Part shown: one piece after another, positions 52,266 through 64,000 of the stretch
Position numbering within the stretch: the stretch's first letter is position 1
How the letters are laid out: each line of letters begins with the position of its first letter
DNA from: Paulownia fortunei
Lineage: Eukaryota; Streptophyta; Magnoliopsida; Lamiales; Paulowniaceae
Direction of reading: 5' to 3'
Length of the DNA: 64,000 bases
Assembly: GCA_019321725.1 (NCBI GenBank)
Contig: CM033110.1
Coordinates: 3,279,278 to 3,343,277, forward strand
Notes under the pieces: generated by a model
What the model was told of the DNA's origin: nothing
Seen by the model: only the letters and a program-made list of their open reading frames with translations
The model's database searches: none
Position numbers and translations under genes: made by a program

Positions 52266-52631
52266 AAAAAAAACCCATTGAGTGCTCAAGTTTGGTTACC
52301 AAGAACTAGAGAAATTTTACCTAGTTCATGTTCAATAACAAATAATTAGACATCTGTTAAAAGCTGTATCACACCATGCAAGTTAAAACTAAATTGGAAA
52401 TTATACAAACTTCGACTTCGAATGAAAAAGCCTCAATGATTTCTCCAGCCTGAAACTAACAGCAGCCAAGTGCAACTACATACATGGTACTAATAGAATT
52501 ACACCATACTCAACCATACTATAATTCATTACAGTAAATTAAGAAAAAAAAATACCTTCTAAATCTAATTGCTTTTACTCGAGAAACAAAATTTCACTAT
52601 TAAAAAAATCAATAAACACAAAAAAATATTT

Positions 52632-53277
52632 TCAAAACCTTTCTGCCAGACGAGCAGTCACGGCTCTCAACTTTGAGTAAGCCTTCGCAGCAGGAGAGCC
52701 CAGAATTAATGAACAAAGGGAATCCCTCGCAACCTTAATATTCGCAAATGACCCCAGTATATGAATCTTCGTGTCGGCGATCACAATCCTCGTCCTCGTC
52801 GCATTCTCGATCGCGAACTTCGTTTTCCCTCCCTTCCCACTCAACCGCCCAACGGCCAGGGACAAATGCTCCCCTCTCAGCGTCTTGACATCCTTAATCT
52901 CAAAAGACTCGACGTAAAGCTCGTCCAATCGGAGCATAGCGACGGCATTCGTTACGTCGAAGCCGAGCATGAACGCGTGCACAAAGTCCGCACACTTCTG
53001 CAAATTGCTGACGTCGGGGGTGTCGGAACGGGTTTTGAGCTCGACCCGGCGGGCTTTGAGGTTCATCCGGATGTCTATTTTCATTTCTTCGTAAATTGGA
53101 GTGTAGCGGTGTGGGGGGACGGGAATTTTGCGGGATTGGGTTTCCCCATCAGAGATTTCGTGCGCTTTTAGAGGCCGGAAGTTGGGATTTTGGGCAAATT
53201 GAATCGGCTGCTAAGACGGCGGCGGTGGCTGCTTCGACGTCCATGGCTGCGGGGTTTTGCATGGTGCCCATTCGCAT
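52632..53277 (-). pseudogene. PNO1: PNO1-like KH-domain ribosome assembly gene, internally deleted and frameshifted
   Basis: An intron-free - strand frame 53084-52632 (150 codons) begins MKIDIRMNLKARRVELKTR and contains the Partner-of-NOB1 KH domain: SFEIKDVKTLRGEHL, then GRLSGKGGKTKFAIENATRT (GxxG loop GKGG) and ILGSFANIKVARDSLCSLIL, ending ARLAERF. PNO1 binds pre-18S rRNA with NOB1 in 40S maturation; full proteins are about 250 aa. The same frame stays open upstream (RPLKAHEISDGETQSRK, PPHRYTPIYEEMK) to a TAG at 53213-53211, without an ATG. The expected start (MDVEAATAAVLAADS, ATG at 53244; earlier in-frame ATGs at 53262, 53271 and 53277) lies in another frame and stops at 53151-53149. Between RYTP and IYEEM the eleven residues normally ending in IYTP/IFTP are missing. 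Probably a decaying copy, or sequence error; a short protein from 53084 is possible. Confidence 0.68.
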
Positions 53278-54351
53278 GCGAGAGGTAGGAAGTTCCGTGT
53301 GTGTACTAGAAATGAAACCTGAAAACCCTAGCCCGAGGGTTCAGATGAACACGACAGAGAGCTAAGGTTTTGACATCTTTTTTGGGCGCAGGGTCTAATG
53401 CTTAAAATGGATGCACACCATATTGGGCTCTCTGCAGATTCGGCCCAAAATTGATTCTGGGTAGGCCTTTTCTAAATTCGAGTTTGGTTTTCATTCGAGA
53501 AAGCATAACTTGAACCAAGCCCTTTTTTTGATGGATTTTTAAAAATAAACAAATAAATCTCCCAGCCATTTTAAGTAAATAGGCCTGATTAAGCAAAGAA
53601 TTCCAAGCCCACACAAATGTTTTGGTTGGCAAACTTGTGACCATTTCACCAGAGTAGCCGGCTTGGCATGCCACATTTTACTGATATTATTAATTTTTAT
53701 CAATAATAAAGTTAGGATTTTGCAAATACTCATAGCATATTGTGGCAAGGAATTAATAACATGTTTTAGATATTAATTCAAAATTATGAATATTTATTAA
53801 TGTAGTATTATTCGTTAAGTATTATAATATGTGTACTAAATTTTTCATTTTAAAAGTATGAATATTATTTGACAAGTTCAAAATATATATGAAAGCTAAA
53901 ACATAAACTTGGCACATTTGATGACATTGTATAATATTTTTATTGTTATTTTAATTTTTTAGAGAAGCAATAATTACATATCAATTTATATCAATCACAT
54001 TAATACAACTATCAATAAATAATTATTATAAATAATAATAAATTAATATAAGTGAGATAAATACATATACATTTATGTAAGACTTGAGCTCAAAATTTAA
54101 TGTTTGTAGAGTGTTGGATCTCGACCTTAATCGCTTGAATAATTCGTGCAATACTCTTTTTTTTTTGTAATATAATTTTGATTATAATAAAAATAAATAT
54201 TACTTTGAGTTGAACTATATAATGCGTATATTATACATATTAAAAAATATACTTAATCAATAATACACTATTTTGATAGAAAAAAATATATATTTCTTAG
54301 CAATTTTTTTCCCGTAAAGTGAATATTATATAATTTAATATATGAGTTTGA
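53278..54351. other. Intergenic spacer
   Basis: Upstream flank of the PNO1-like gene, then AT-rich DNA. No coding sequence recognised. Confidence 0.5.
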
Positions 54352-54359
54352 TACTACAT

Positions 54360-54753
54360 TAGAGATGATAACGTGATGGATTTGAAGTGAATTTGTCAAA
54401 ATTTGATATCAATCCCACCAAAGTTTTTAAAGACTGGAGACCCAACCAATCCCCTGAACTCGTCAGATTCGGATTAGACTCACTAAACTTATTAGACCTG
54501 TTTTTATAATTTTAAAAATTAAAAAAAATATTTTTTAAAATAACACAACTAAATTTTTTTAAAAATTATATTTTTAAAATATAATATTACATAAATATAA
54601 ATATATTAAAATAAAATAAATATAAAATTTAAAAAGAGCGAATTCGGAGTAGAACGAATTTAAAAATAAAAAATTAAAATTAATTTTAAATCAATTTATA
54701 ACTTTAAAAACCCGTATAAAATCCGCCCTAAACTGGCTCGATTGCCATCCTTG
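54360..54753. mobile_element. hAT-like MITE with exact 8-bp TSD (family copy D, 394 bp)
   Basis: TACTACAT flanks the element at 54352-54359 and 54754-54761. Left end TAGAGATGATAACGTGATGG; reverse complement of the right end CAAGGATGGCAATCGAGCCAG. The internal phrases gcgaattcggagtagaacg and ccgccctaaactggctcg match copy B (gatttggagcagagcg, tcctaaaccc). Non-coding and AT-rich. Confidence 0.8.
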
Positions 54754-55220
54754 TACTACATGAGAATTATTGGTAAAATCATTGCAATTACATCCAAAGA
54801 ATGATAAAAACACACATTATACATTATTAATACATTATCTTAAATAAGTCAAATTTATCCCCACCAACACCTTTACATATTGTACATGTATGCTTGCAAA
54901 TTCATATGTTTCATACTTTATTTATTTTTTTTCATCCGAAATGAATACATTTCTTTTTTACTAAAATACAAAGTCAAAATATTTAATCTTCTAGTAATTA
55001 ATTATCGTGTTAATTATTTTATAAGGCCAGCATGTCAAAGCTTTCAATTTTTAATATTATTATTTTATTAATACTACTAACATAAATTAAAAAAAATATA
55101 ACTTAACAAGAAGCCCATGTATGCCTCGTTTGCCATTTACTTCTTCCATTTAAAAGCTACTCAAGACACTCAAAACCCGAGAAGAAAGATTTTCAAGAGC
55201 GATTTTACTGAACCCCAGAA

Positions 55221-57658
55221 ATGGCGTTGTTGGGGGACGACGGGCGGGGCTACGAGCTGGCGCGGAAGCTGGAGAGCAACGGCGTGTGGAGGTCGTGGCT
55301 CGGCGACGCCCTCTACTCCATCTTCATTCCGTTCCTCTCCTCCCCAGCTGCCTGGGACGCCTTCATGCGAGCCGACGACTCCAAGACTAAGCCTCAGATC
55401 TACCTCCAGCTCCGCGCCCGCGCTCTCCTCTTCGATAAGGCCTCCGTCTCTCTTTTCATGCAATCCGCTTTCCCCGCCCCCATCTCTAAGCTCAATCCTA
55501 ATTGTAAGTATTCTTGTCTATTTTTGTGTTTTCCCCATGTTTTAAGCGCAATTTGAATCCAGAATTTGCTTGCTGAATGATAATTTAATATTGAAAAGGA
55601 TGAGGAAATTCAAGTTTTTGGTATGGGATTATGTTGTTAATTTGGAATTCCGAAGATTCAATTCCATGGATTAACTTGGTTTCTGATTGTTCTGCTTTTG
55701 CGCTTTCCCCTTTTCTGTCAGTGGTGGACTACATTGGTTGTGTTTTTGTTTCAGCTTGCAATCCAAATTTTAGTTTTTCTTTGGGTCTTGAGTGTGAATT
55801 TTGGTTTGCTTTTGCTTTCTTATTTTAGTTGGGAAATGTAATGGAAGGTCTGATTTAGTTGATTCTTTTACCTTTTATTTGTAGGTCTGTATTTAATGCT
55901 CGATAGCAAGTTTTACGCTTCTAAGCTGAATTGTTTTGGTACACATTGATGCCTCTGGGATTCTGTTTCTTGGTTTTGAAACTCTTGTGCTTGTTTATTT
56001 TTCACACAATTGAGTTTGTAATAAGCATCTTGTTTTCTTTTCTTTTTTCTTTATTTTTTCTCTATTTCCAAAACCAATCAACCTTTTCAGCTTTAGTGTA
56101 AATATAGTATTTATATACGTGTGTATCAAGTGATTCTTCATTTTCATTCTGTTCTTTCCACTCTTTAATACTTTAAATTTATGGAGATATCTCATTTCTT
56201 TCATTTTATGCTGTATATGTTGTGGAAATGGGTCTAGATTTGGAGTTGCACGGCGACGACGTGTATTTCACTTTGGAAAATGGTGTACAAGATGTAGATC
56301 AACGCCAACCAGGCTTGGCTGCTTCAAACACTACATCCTCAAAGGTTTTTAACTTTTCATCTTAATTGCTTAATTTCATTTCTTCTGCACCTTTTGTGTA
56401 ATTGAGCTGGTGAATCCCCTATCTTTTATCAATTTAGAAGGTATGTTGTGCTCTGATGCTTCTTTTGTAGTAAGATAAGAGAAATGAAGAGGAGAAGAAA
56501 CTAAAGCATAGGAGAAGAAGAAATTTAGATGCAGTTTGCTAACCCACCTATTTCATTTTTCCCTCTCAATATCTTATATGCAGGGAAGTCCATCCCCTTC
56601 TTAAAAACTTAACAACCATGACATCTTGAGTTTTTTTTAAGCACTGTTTTCACTTACTGTTAAACCCTTCTCGAGTCGTTTCCCCCAATTCTTTTGTCCC
56701 CATAAAGTTGTGCATCTAGTATTGAAAACATTCTTCTGCTGGATATAATAGGAAAATATTCTAATTGATGCTCATCCTATATCACCTGCATAACTCCACA
56801 AATATGGAATACTCGAGATCTATGGGATAAGAAACCCAAAAAATTGATCACATGTCACATTATTATAGTTGTGTTTTGCACACAATACTGTTTTTCATAT
56901 ATTCTGAGAGAATTTTCTTCGTATTTTTCTAGTAAGCCCTTGGTGATTATATATTTTTTAATTTTTGCTGCAAGGTAGACAAACTATTTATCTAGCTTGC
57001 ACATTTTTGTTTAGAAAACTTATTTGCACTTTAAAATGGTCATATATGTGTTGCTGAATCTGATGATCAAATCAGTTATGGTTGGATTTGGTCTAGAATT
57101 ATAATTGGCTCAAACATGCATTCTCCTGCTTTATTGTTGTATACTTTATCCACATGAGTGTAGCATAATCTGAAAGGTGATAATTAAATATTGCAATCGT
57201 CATACAACAAATGGACCACTGTTGTGAGATTAAATTGAAAGCTTGTGCTAGATGAGCTGTATTAATGAGTTGTCTTTTTCTTTTTTAATGAATAGTTGAT
57301 TGATTCATTACTTGTGTGTAACAATTGTGTTTTTGTGCCTTCACTATTTATTGCAATTTTTACAGCTCTTTGAATTGTTATCGCTGGTAAATTGTGTCAT
57401 CTTTTTTATTGACATGGGGAGTTCATCTTATTGTAATAAGTTTGGGTGGTTTTGTGTTCGTATCATCTAGAGTAAAAACATGAAAATTTCACAAGTTGTT
57501 TATTCCTAAATCAATATTGTAGCTGAAATTCTTGCCTACTTACTGAGCCCATTCATCTTATTATTTTTTGTCAAATATTTGTCTTTCATTTTTTGTCTTT
57601 GGCAGTGGCTTGGAGCCAATGATTATATATCGGTCGATATCTGTAAAGCATATTTGAA

Positions 57659-57689
<31 letters not shown>

Positions 57690-60600
57690 CTGTATACCCA
57701 ATTTATTTTGTTTACATCTGTCCTTTAACATCAGGCGAGTGTTCACTAAAAATATTGCTGAACTTGTTCAATCCCCTTCCAACCATATTATTAAATCAAT
57801 GAGGATTTGGTTCATCATGGTTTATGCCTTGGACAATTCTAATTCCCAATTCTATAGTCTATATAATGGAAAACAAAAGTGCTTTCCCAATATGTGCAGT
57901 CCAATGAGTATTTTTGACTCTCTATCTCAAAATGAGAGAAAGAATAATGTTTCTCGACTTCCATTTACTTTATGTAAATTTTACTCATATCTTCTTCTTT
58001 TAATTGAAGTTGCATTTTGAATGTCCAGTTAATCTGCTCAACTCCCATTGTCCTGCCTTTTTTTTTCCCGATGACTCTAGTTTTATTATGATTACTCACT
58101 TTTATATCAGAAGCCTGACTATTATCTCATTTTTGGTACATAAAACATGTTTTCTTTTTACACTATATCATTAACCTAATGAACTTTCTTCCCATCAAAG
58201 TTAAATATTCCCTTTAACCTCTCTATCAAGCCATCTTATCACATGGCTATTTAATTTGTGCTTCTGCTTTTGAAGTTATTCTCTTATTCATCTGTAGCGC
58301 GCTCATCGCGCTGAAATGTCTTTTATCTTCTGTTTTTGTTGTTCATTGCTACCTTTTTTTGATATGTGGAAACATTATTGTTCATTGTACAGGGGCATTC
58401 TAAAACATCTATTGGTGTTGGATCAAGATTTAGTGAATCAGAAGTTGATGCTGTGGCACAAAGATTTAAGCTGGAAGAATTGCCGGAAACATGGTATAGT
58501 CTGTTCTTCGAGAAATATAGGGCAAGTAAATCTTATAGATTGATGTTTGGGGATAGAGAATCAGAAAAACGGACTCCTGAACAGATGTCTACTTATCTTA
58601 GAGTGCTTGAGAATCACAAAAGAAGGAGAGTAACATTTAAGGACACTGTATCAAACTTGCGATCAAACTCAGTAATGGGTGACAGTACTGCAGTTGATGA
58701 TACACCACCTTTCCCTGAAACAATGTTTACTTTAAATTGTGTGCCTGATAGTGCAGTCCTGCAAACAAGCGGACTGGAGAACAATCAGAAAGTGCAGTTC
58801 AATGGGGTTTTGGACAACTTACCTCAGATCATGACCAAGAGTCCAGTGATCAGCCCTATTATGATTGAGAGGCTTGGTATCAGACCTGAATATCTCAACA
58901 TGGAACAAGGACATCAAACTCGCGGAAAGAATGGATATCAAGGGAGCAGGAAACTTCTTGGTCAAGAACAAGCATCACAGCTGTCGCAGAAGGTGGTAGC
59001 ACGATTGCTAACCAATTTGGGCTTTGAATCTTCTTCAGACACCTCATTAGAAGTTCTGGGACAGTTTTTGAGTTGTCATATCAGTAAATTAGGCCGCATC
59101 TTAAAGCTCCTTGCTGATAGTTATAGAAAGCAGTGTTCAGCCACTGAGTTGTTAAAGATGTTCCTTCAAACTGCAGGATATAGGTCAGTGATGTACTTTC
59201 TTTGGTATGCTTGAAGTGTTTTGATTTGTTTACCACCATTTGGTGATGATTGATGGCACATAATTTTGGGGTAAAATTGATCCATTTATGAAAACACGCA
59301 CCAGATAAGCAAGTTCTGCAGTTTGTAGAAGGATGAATCAGAATATGAACATACAATAATATAAGAAGGGTAAATGAGATCTGTCTCTGCATGTTGAAAT
59401 CAAGCCCTTGTAACCACTACTTGTGGTATACATGTTTACACTGACAGATACATCTGGCCTTTTATTTTTGGATAATTATGACGGATGCGTCTGGCTTATA
59501 ATATTGTGATGTATCAAAGATCTATTTCCCTCAATGTTCTGCTTAAAATATTCCAACTAGATGGATTCCTGTATTGTGAGTTTTGTCAATAAGATATGAT
59601 GACATACCTTTCTATGAATGGTTTTAATATGTTATGTGTGGTCTTCTGCCACAACTCTTTTAGTTTTTAACCATTATCTATATAAAGTTGTTAGAGAACT
59701 GTCATCAGCATTAACCTTTATTGTCCATAGTTATTCAACATGTTTCACCTTTTATTTCCAGTAACCTGGGGGCCCTGGTGGAACTTATGAAGGATAACAC
59801 TAAGAATGTTGCACAGCAAACTCAGCAGCAAGTTCTGGGCATCCAGGCACAGTTGCAATCGCAGCAGCAACCTTCCATTCAGCAGTCACAGCAGGTATAT
59901 GCATTTTTCAGTTTTCTTGCTCGATAGTCCCTCAGTGTATATTAAGGTTTACTTGAAGCTTTCGTCCTGTTTCATAGTCGGTATTTTTCACACTAATACT
60001 CTGTTATTAAATAAGACTGATGTTTCGTCTCCATCCCACTTGAAAACTCCAATCCAAAAGTGATCAATCTAGAATAATACCATTGGGGGCAGGGACTACT
60101 GTGAATATCACATGCACCAATTGATATTAGTTAATCCAGCTGAAGTAAAACTAGCCTAAACCGTAAACTTTCAGGAGGCATTTAACACTTCTCTTTTTCA
60201 GCCTTTTGAGTGTTTCTGATATATTTCAACACATACATTTTTAATAATTTACTCTGATCATTTCACAGATTCTAAGGCAAATGAATCCACAGATGCAGCA
60301 GATGAATAATCCCCAGTATCTGGCATTTCAGCAACAGCAGCAGTGGGAGAGGATGAGACGGAGGCAACAGTCAACACCTCGTCCAGCATGAATATGAATA
60401 TGGACAAGGACAGACCTCTAGTGCAAGTGAAGATGGAGACTCCAGCTGATTTTCCACTGGATACAAATGCCTTCACGGCAATGAATTCCCGACACCCCCA
60501 GTTGCAACAGTTGCGGCAACAACAACTAGCCGCAATATCATCTCTACATGCTCAAGCCAACAACGCATTTAGGCCAATGACTTCTCTTCAAATTCCACAG

Positions 60601-60864
60601 ATTCAATCACCGTGAGTCACTATTTTGAACCTGATTTGATCCTTATTTTCATATCTTTTGGGCATCACTCTGTAATGGATTCAATTGAGGAATAAGCATT
60701 GAAATTCCCTGCTTGGTTTCTGATTATATTGTTTTCTGCACAGGAACATGACAATGGCAAGGGCTCCACCTGTAAAGGTTGAAGGCTTTCAGGAGCTGAT
60801 GGGTGGGGATTCTTCCATGAAGCATGATTCAGAGGAAAATAAGCTAATTTCTCCTCAAAAGTAG
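55221..60864 (+). CDS. Bromo_TP (histone-fold) domain protein, possible transcription co-factor; frameshift in exon 5
   Basis: Six exons: 55221-55503, 56238-56344, 58393-59183, 59762-59894, 60269-60611, 60744-60864, all GT-AG, frames joining at each junction. The N-terminus MALLGDDGRGYELARKLES, then WRSWLGDALYSIF and DKASVSLFMQS, match a plant family annotated as bromodomain-associated transcription factors. Residues about 325-393 (LSQKVVARLLTNLGFES ... LGRILKLLADSYRKQCSATE) form the BTP histone fold found in TAF/SPT7-like subunits. A Gln-rich region follows (QQTQQQVLGIQ; QMNPQMQQM). In exon 5 the frame ends at TGA 60389-60391 after STPRPA, while the expected continuation (MNMNMDKDRPLVQVKME to VKVEGFQELMGGD and SEENKL) runs on in another frame to TAG 60864. 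One missing base near 60386-60388 explains this. Intact length would be about 592 aa; as read, 478 aa. The histone fold is unaffected. TATA-like tttaaaag lies near 55148. Confidence 0.88.
56345..58392 (+). other. Intron 2 of the Bromo_TP gene (2.0 kb)
   Basis: T-rich intron sequence with a (TG)n microsatellite at 57663-57689. No exon-like or transposon-like sequence is recognised. Confidence 0.75.
57663..57689. repeat. (TG)n microsatellite
   Basis: About 13 uninterrupted TG dinucleotides inside intron 2. Confidence 0.92.
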
Positions 60865-61679
60865 TATGCCAGAAATGCTAATCTCTGGAGTATGTATCTG
60901 GCAATGTGAATTAAATAGGTACTCCATGTGCGTATATTCTGAATAGTTGTAGAATTCATCCTTTTTTGTATACTAGTAGGTAATACGGGCGTGATTTATA
61001 TGATTTTAATAAAATAATTATATATTTAATAATTTATTTGAGTAAAATTAAAATATTATAAAATACTTCATAAATTAAGAAATATTGAATAAAAATATAA
61101 TAATAATAAAATAAAATATTTCAAGTATTTCATAAACTAACTATTGATCGATATGTTATTGCAACAAAATAAGATATTTTCTTCTAACTTATACTTGGCA
61201 TGTGATACTTGTTCTATAGAGATTGAATTTTTTGACAAATTTAAATAATCTAAATGTTAAATAAGATAAATAATTAATATTAAAAAAATATTCCTTTTAC
61301 AAACACAAGTAAAACTACAATTCACATATATTTCTTTTTTAATGATAAATGCATGTGAAACTAAGTGAAAGAATTAGGACGTAAGATTAAAAATTAAGTA
61401 AAATACATATCCAATATTCAAGAAATAGTAGAATTATTCATCATTTTTTTATAAATTATTAGTTGTACATACACCCTATACATAATACTATTAAACTACT
61501 TTAATGGCTATGACCATCATAAGTAATTAAATTATTTTTTCTTTAATTATTTGAATATTTTTTTTTCTTTACATTACATGATTGTTAGGTATTATAACTT
61601 TGTGTTATAGTGAATCGTGCTTTAATGTTGAATTTTTCTAATAAAAATAAAATAGTATAATATATTATTTAAGAAAAAA

Positions 61680-62830
61680 TATTGGTATCTACACTCAAAA
61701 TTTATCTATACATAATATTTTTAATTTATGTTTTCCCCTTACATTTGATGTATCTTGTTTAATCAACCATTGTTTATACATATTGAAGTTACTATGAAAA
61801 GAACAATATATAATTAGTGAGAAGATATTGAATGAGGCAAATATACACCAATATTTATAATTGTTTGTTCTTGAGCCTTTTTTTATTGTTATTACAAAGC
61901 AAAGTTTAATACTGTCTAAGTTGAAAAGGATAACCTTCATTTTCAACTGGTGAAAGTGGCATTTTAGGTATAAAGACATGATTTCTAGTATGTTGTCAAA
62001 CACAATATCTATATTAATTATGTTATTCTTGATGTTCTACATAAAATTCTTGTACAATTACTTAATCCACTTTATAGGTCTAGATTTCTCGAAAGGGACA
62101 ATTTTTTTTTCAACACCAACTTATGAGGAGGCAAGCCATTTGGAGTTAAAAAGTTCAAAATATCCTTTTTATACTAGTAATTTATGTCATTAATAATTTT
62201 ATTAAAATTATTAAAATTCTTATTTCTCGATGTTCGGTTTGTCATCTAATGAGTTGAATTGACATTCTTATTTAAAGTTGGGAAAATAACCCTAATAAAT
62301 TATAGTATTGAGTTTTCTTCATTATTATACTCAATAATCATCTATTCTAGAATTTTGATATTATCTTTAGTATCACTTGATTCCTTATATTTTCTCTCTA
62401 AATTAGAACTCATTAGAGTTTAGATTATTCATCGATTCATGTTCATTAACAAAGTAATTTTATTTTATTTTGGGCCACAAATATGATTTTACCAAACTTG
62501 TAGAAATAATTTGATAGATTGTTGTTTTAGAAACAACTGGTAATACATGTCTAAAATATTCACAAAAACTACTACTTTTTCACCAAAACCCTCATCATTT
62601 TTCATTATATCTTTGAATAGTTATCGACATTCTTAATAGTCGTCGTTTCGTCTATTGGTGCTTCATCCTATAAAAATAGTTGTGTTTTACGTATTAGTTC
62701 TGCATCTCTATTTTGCTTAGACATAGTATCATCACTTAATTCAATTGCATCTATTTGTATTTTGAAACGAAAATTTATTATTCTACTCGCTGGCATTATT
62801 GCGACAACAACTCTAAATGTTACAGTTGCA
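61680..62830 (-). pseudogene. PIF1-like Helitron helicase pseudogene
   Basis: The helicase homology described for the Helitron is confined to this stretch, apart from a short upstream piece (IAFATVTFRVVVAIMP, replacing the usual ATSGIAALLLP). The P-loop is not recognisable. At least several stops and frame changes separate the motifs, so no functional protein can be made. Confidence 0.75.
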
Positions 62831-64000
62831 AATGCTATTTAATTATTGGATTTAAAATGAGCTAATGATGCATGGTATAAAAATTATTTTTGTATTCCAC
62901 TTTACCAATCAATAAAGAAACTCTTGCCCTTTTTTTATGCAATTTAAGATCATTGAATTTTTTTTATGTTATACATGATTCAACTTTAACTGTGTGTTGT
63001 AATATTCTAAAGGTATTTGTACTGACATTTAATCTAGCAATATCTATATCAATAGGAATGTTTGGAAGATCATATAAATTACAATAATTTTTTTTTCATA
63101 CTCTCCAATAAAAAAATTTAAACTTTTCAAAGTTTTGGCAACTACAGTTCAATTAAGATTTCTGATTATCTTTTAAAATATTTGGATATTACTATATATC
63201 CAAAAAACTTTGAAATTTGTTGGTGCATAATATATACCATTATCGATTCCATAGTAAATTTCAGATAACTTGGCTAAATATTTGACTGTAAAAGTGCATA
63301 TAGAACTAACAATATTATGTCTTTCAATAAACAAACCTAAAATCATGTTTGATGGTTGATTGCGTTTTATTTTTCAAATTTAGCATATTGATGAATATCA
63401 GTAACTTCGAAATTACGCATTTAGTGTATATAAATGATGATACTTATAACTTTTATAATTTTATTAGTTAAGAATATATATAAAATTCGAGAAAAAGAAG
63501 ATGAATTGAAATAACATGAAAAAATTAAGTATTTTAAAAGAATATAAATTGAGGTATTGCAAAAAATATTTTACAGTTGACATTGCAACAAATCTTTCAC
63601 ATCATAATTTATAGGTGATACTTGTTCCTTACAAATGAAAGAAATTTGGCAAATCAATACTGAAAATTTGGTATGTAGCAAAATTGAACAAAATATTTTG
63701 ATTTGATATTTAATTTTATTTTTTTATAAAAATTCAGTATTCAGATTGATTTTAATTTTTTAATCCAATTTATCGAACTGTACCAAATATTGAATTTAAT
63801 TTTTACAAATTTTATAAATAATTTTATAATCTTATTTTATAATCTTTTTTTATATTTATTAATTAATTTTATTTTTTCTTACTTTTAACTTATCAAATTG
63901 AAAATAATAAATTTAAAATATAATTAGATTTTGTTAAGGAATGAACATAAATAAAGAATAGAACTGAAAAATATGTTATATATAGATTTGCAGTATTGTA
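62831..64000. other. AT-rich interior of the Helitron, unassigned
   Basis: Continues upstream of the helicase on the - strand. Short frames (for example IPIDIDIARLNVSTNTFRIL near 62990-63070) are open but not recognised. Confidence 0.35.

Larger units (their letters stand above)
60973..64000 (-). mobile_element. Helitron with decayed PIF1-like helicase (runs off the window)
   Basis: On the - strand, blocks of the Helitron helicase occur in the right order: ASRIINFRFKIQID and KTQLFL-stop-DEAP (62640-62800; Walker B-like DEAP), VVSKTTIYQIISTSLVKSYL (about 62500-62560), FLTPNGLPPHKLVLK followed by RNLDL...LSNCTR (62050-62150), and MPLSPVENEGYPFQ with AQEQTI/IGVYLP further on (61820-61960). The match to FxIPID, DEAP, PVVP...SYLW, GLPPHKL and NxGYPFQ is clear, but stops and frame changes abound. 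The 3' end is probably CTAG at 60976-60973 (read on -) followed by host T, as Helitrons require; a terminal hairpin is weak. The 5' end lies beyond 64000. The replication-initiator domain was not found. Confidence 0.78.

Noticed and set aside
52761..53365. Two + frames (136 and 89 codons) opposite the PNO1-like gene
   Set aside because: They are antisense shadows; the KH domain is on the - strand.
55117..55545. 142-codon + frame and a 97-codon - frame over Bromo_TP exon 1
   Set aside because: Out-of-frame shadows of a GC-rich exon; the true frame starts at 55221 and matches the family.

Overview
The window is plant nuclear DNA, from a eudicot. It has spliced genes with canonical GT-AG introns, very AT-rich intergenic DNA, plant-type Ty1-copia, Ty3-gypsy, LINE, hAT-MITE and Helitron remains, and one 100-N scaffold gap. 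The species cannot be fixed from the sequence. Exon structures below were built by hand, by reading splice sites and checking that the frame continues across each junction.

Layout. (1) 1-814, + strand: the last two exons of a GDP-fucose protein O-fucosyltransferase-family gene. (2) 2137-11852, - strand: a complete 13-exon MscS-like channel gene of the plastid MSL2/MSL3 type (748 aa). One large intron holds an old Ty3-gypsy remnant. (3) 11853-43500: about 30 kb without a recognisable host gene. It contains a gypsy-type LTR and leader with GC-rich repeats, a 9.3-kb degenerate Ty1-copia element on the - strand (19573-28847, 2.1-kb LTRs), a LINE split by a 3.8-kb copia element (36961-40770), a candidate solo LTR, tandem duplications and MITE-like DNA. 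(4) 44436-45783, - strand: a two-exon gene for a small acidic plant protein of unknown function. (5) 46600-52600: AT-rich spacer with hAT-like MITEs and the gap at 52166-52265. (6) 52632-53277, - strand: a PNO1-like KH-domain gene that has lost 11 codons and is frameshifted near its start, probably a pseudogene. (7) 55221-60864, + strand: a six-exon gene for a Bromo_TP histone-fold protein, with an apparent 1-nt frameshift in exon 5. (8) 60973-64000: a decayed Helitron on the - strand with a PIF1-like helicase. Its probable 3' end lies 109 bp beyond the preceding gene's stop codon.

The host genes do not form a pathway: glycosylation, plastid osmoregulation, ribosome assembly and transcription are unrelated jobs, as is usual for neighbouring plant genes. 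The most informative observations are the two damaged genes, a ten-residue coding repeat in the MSL tail, a TIR element family with exact 8-bp target duplications, and an array of small palindromes in the leader of the large copia element.
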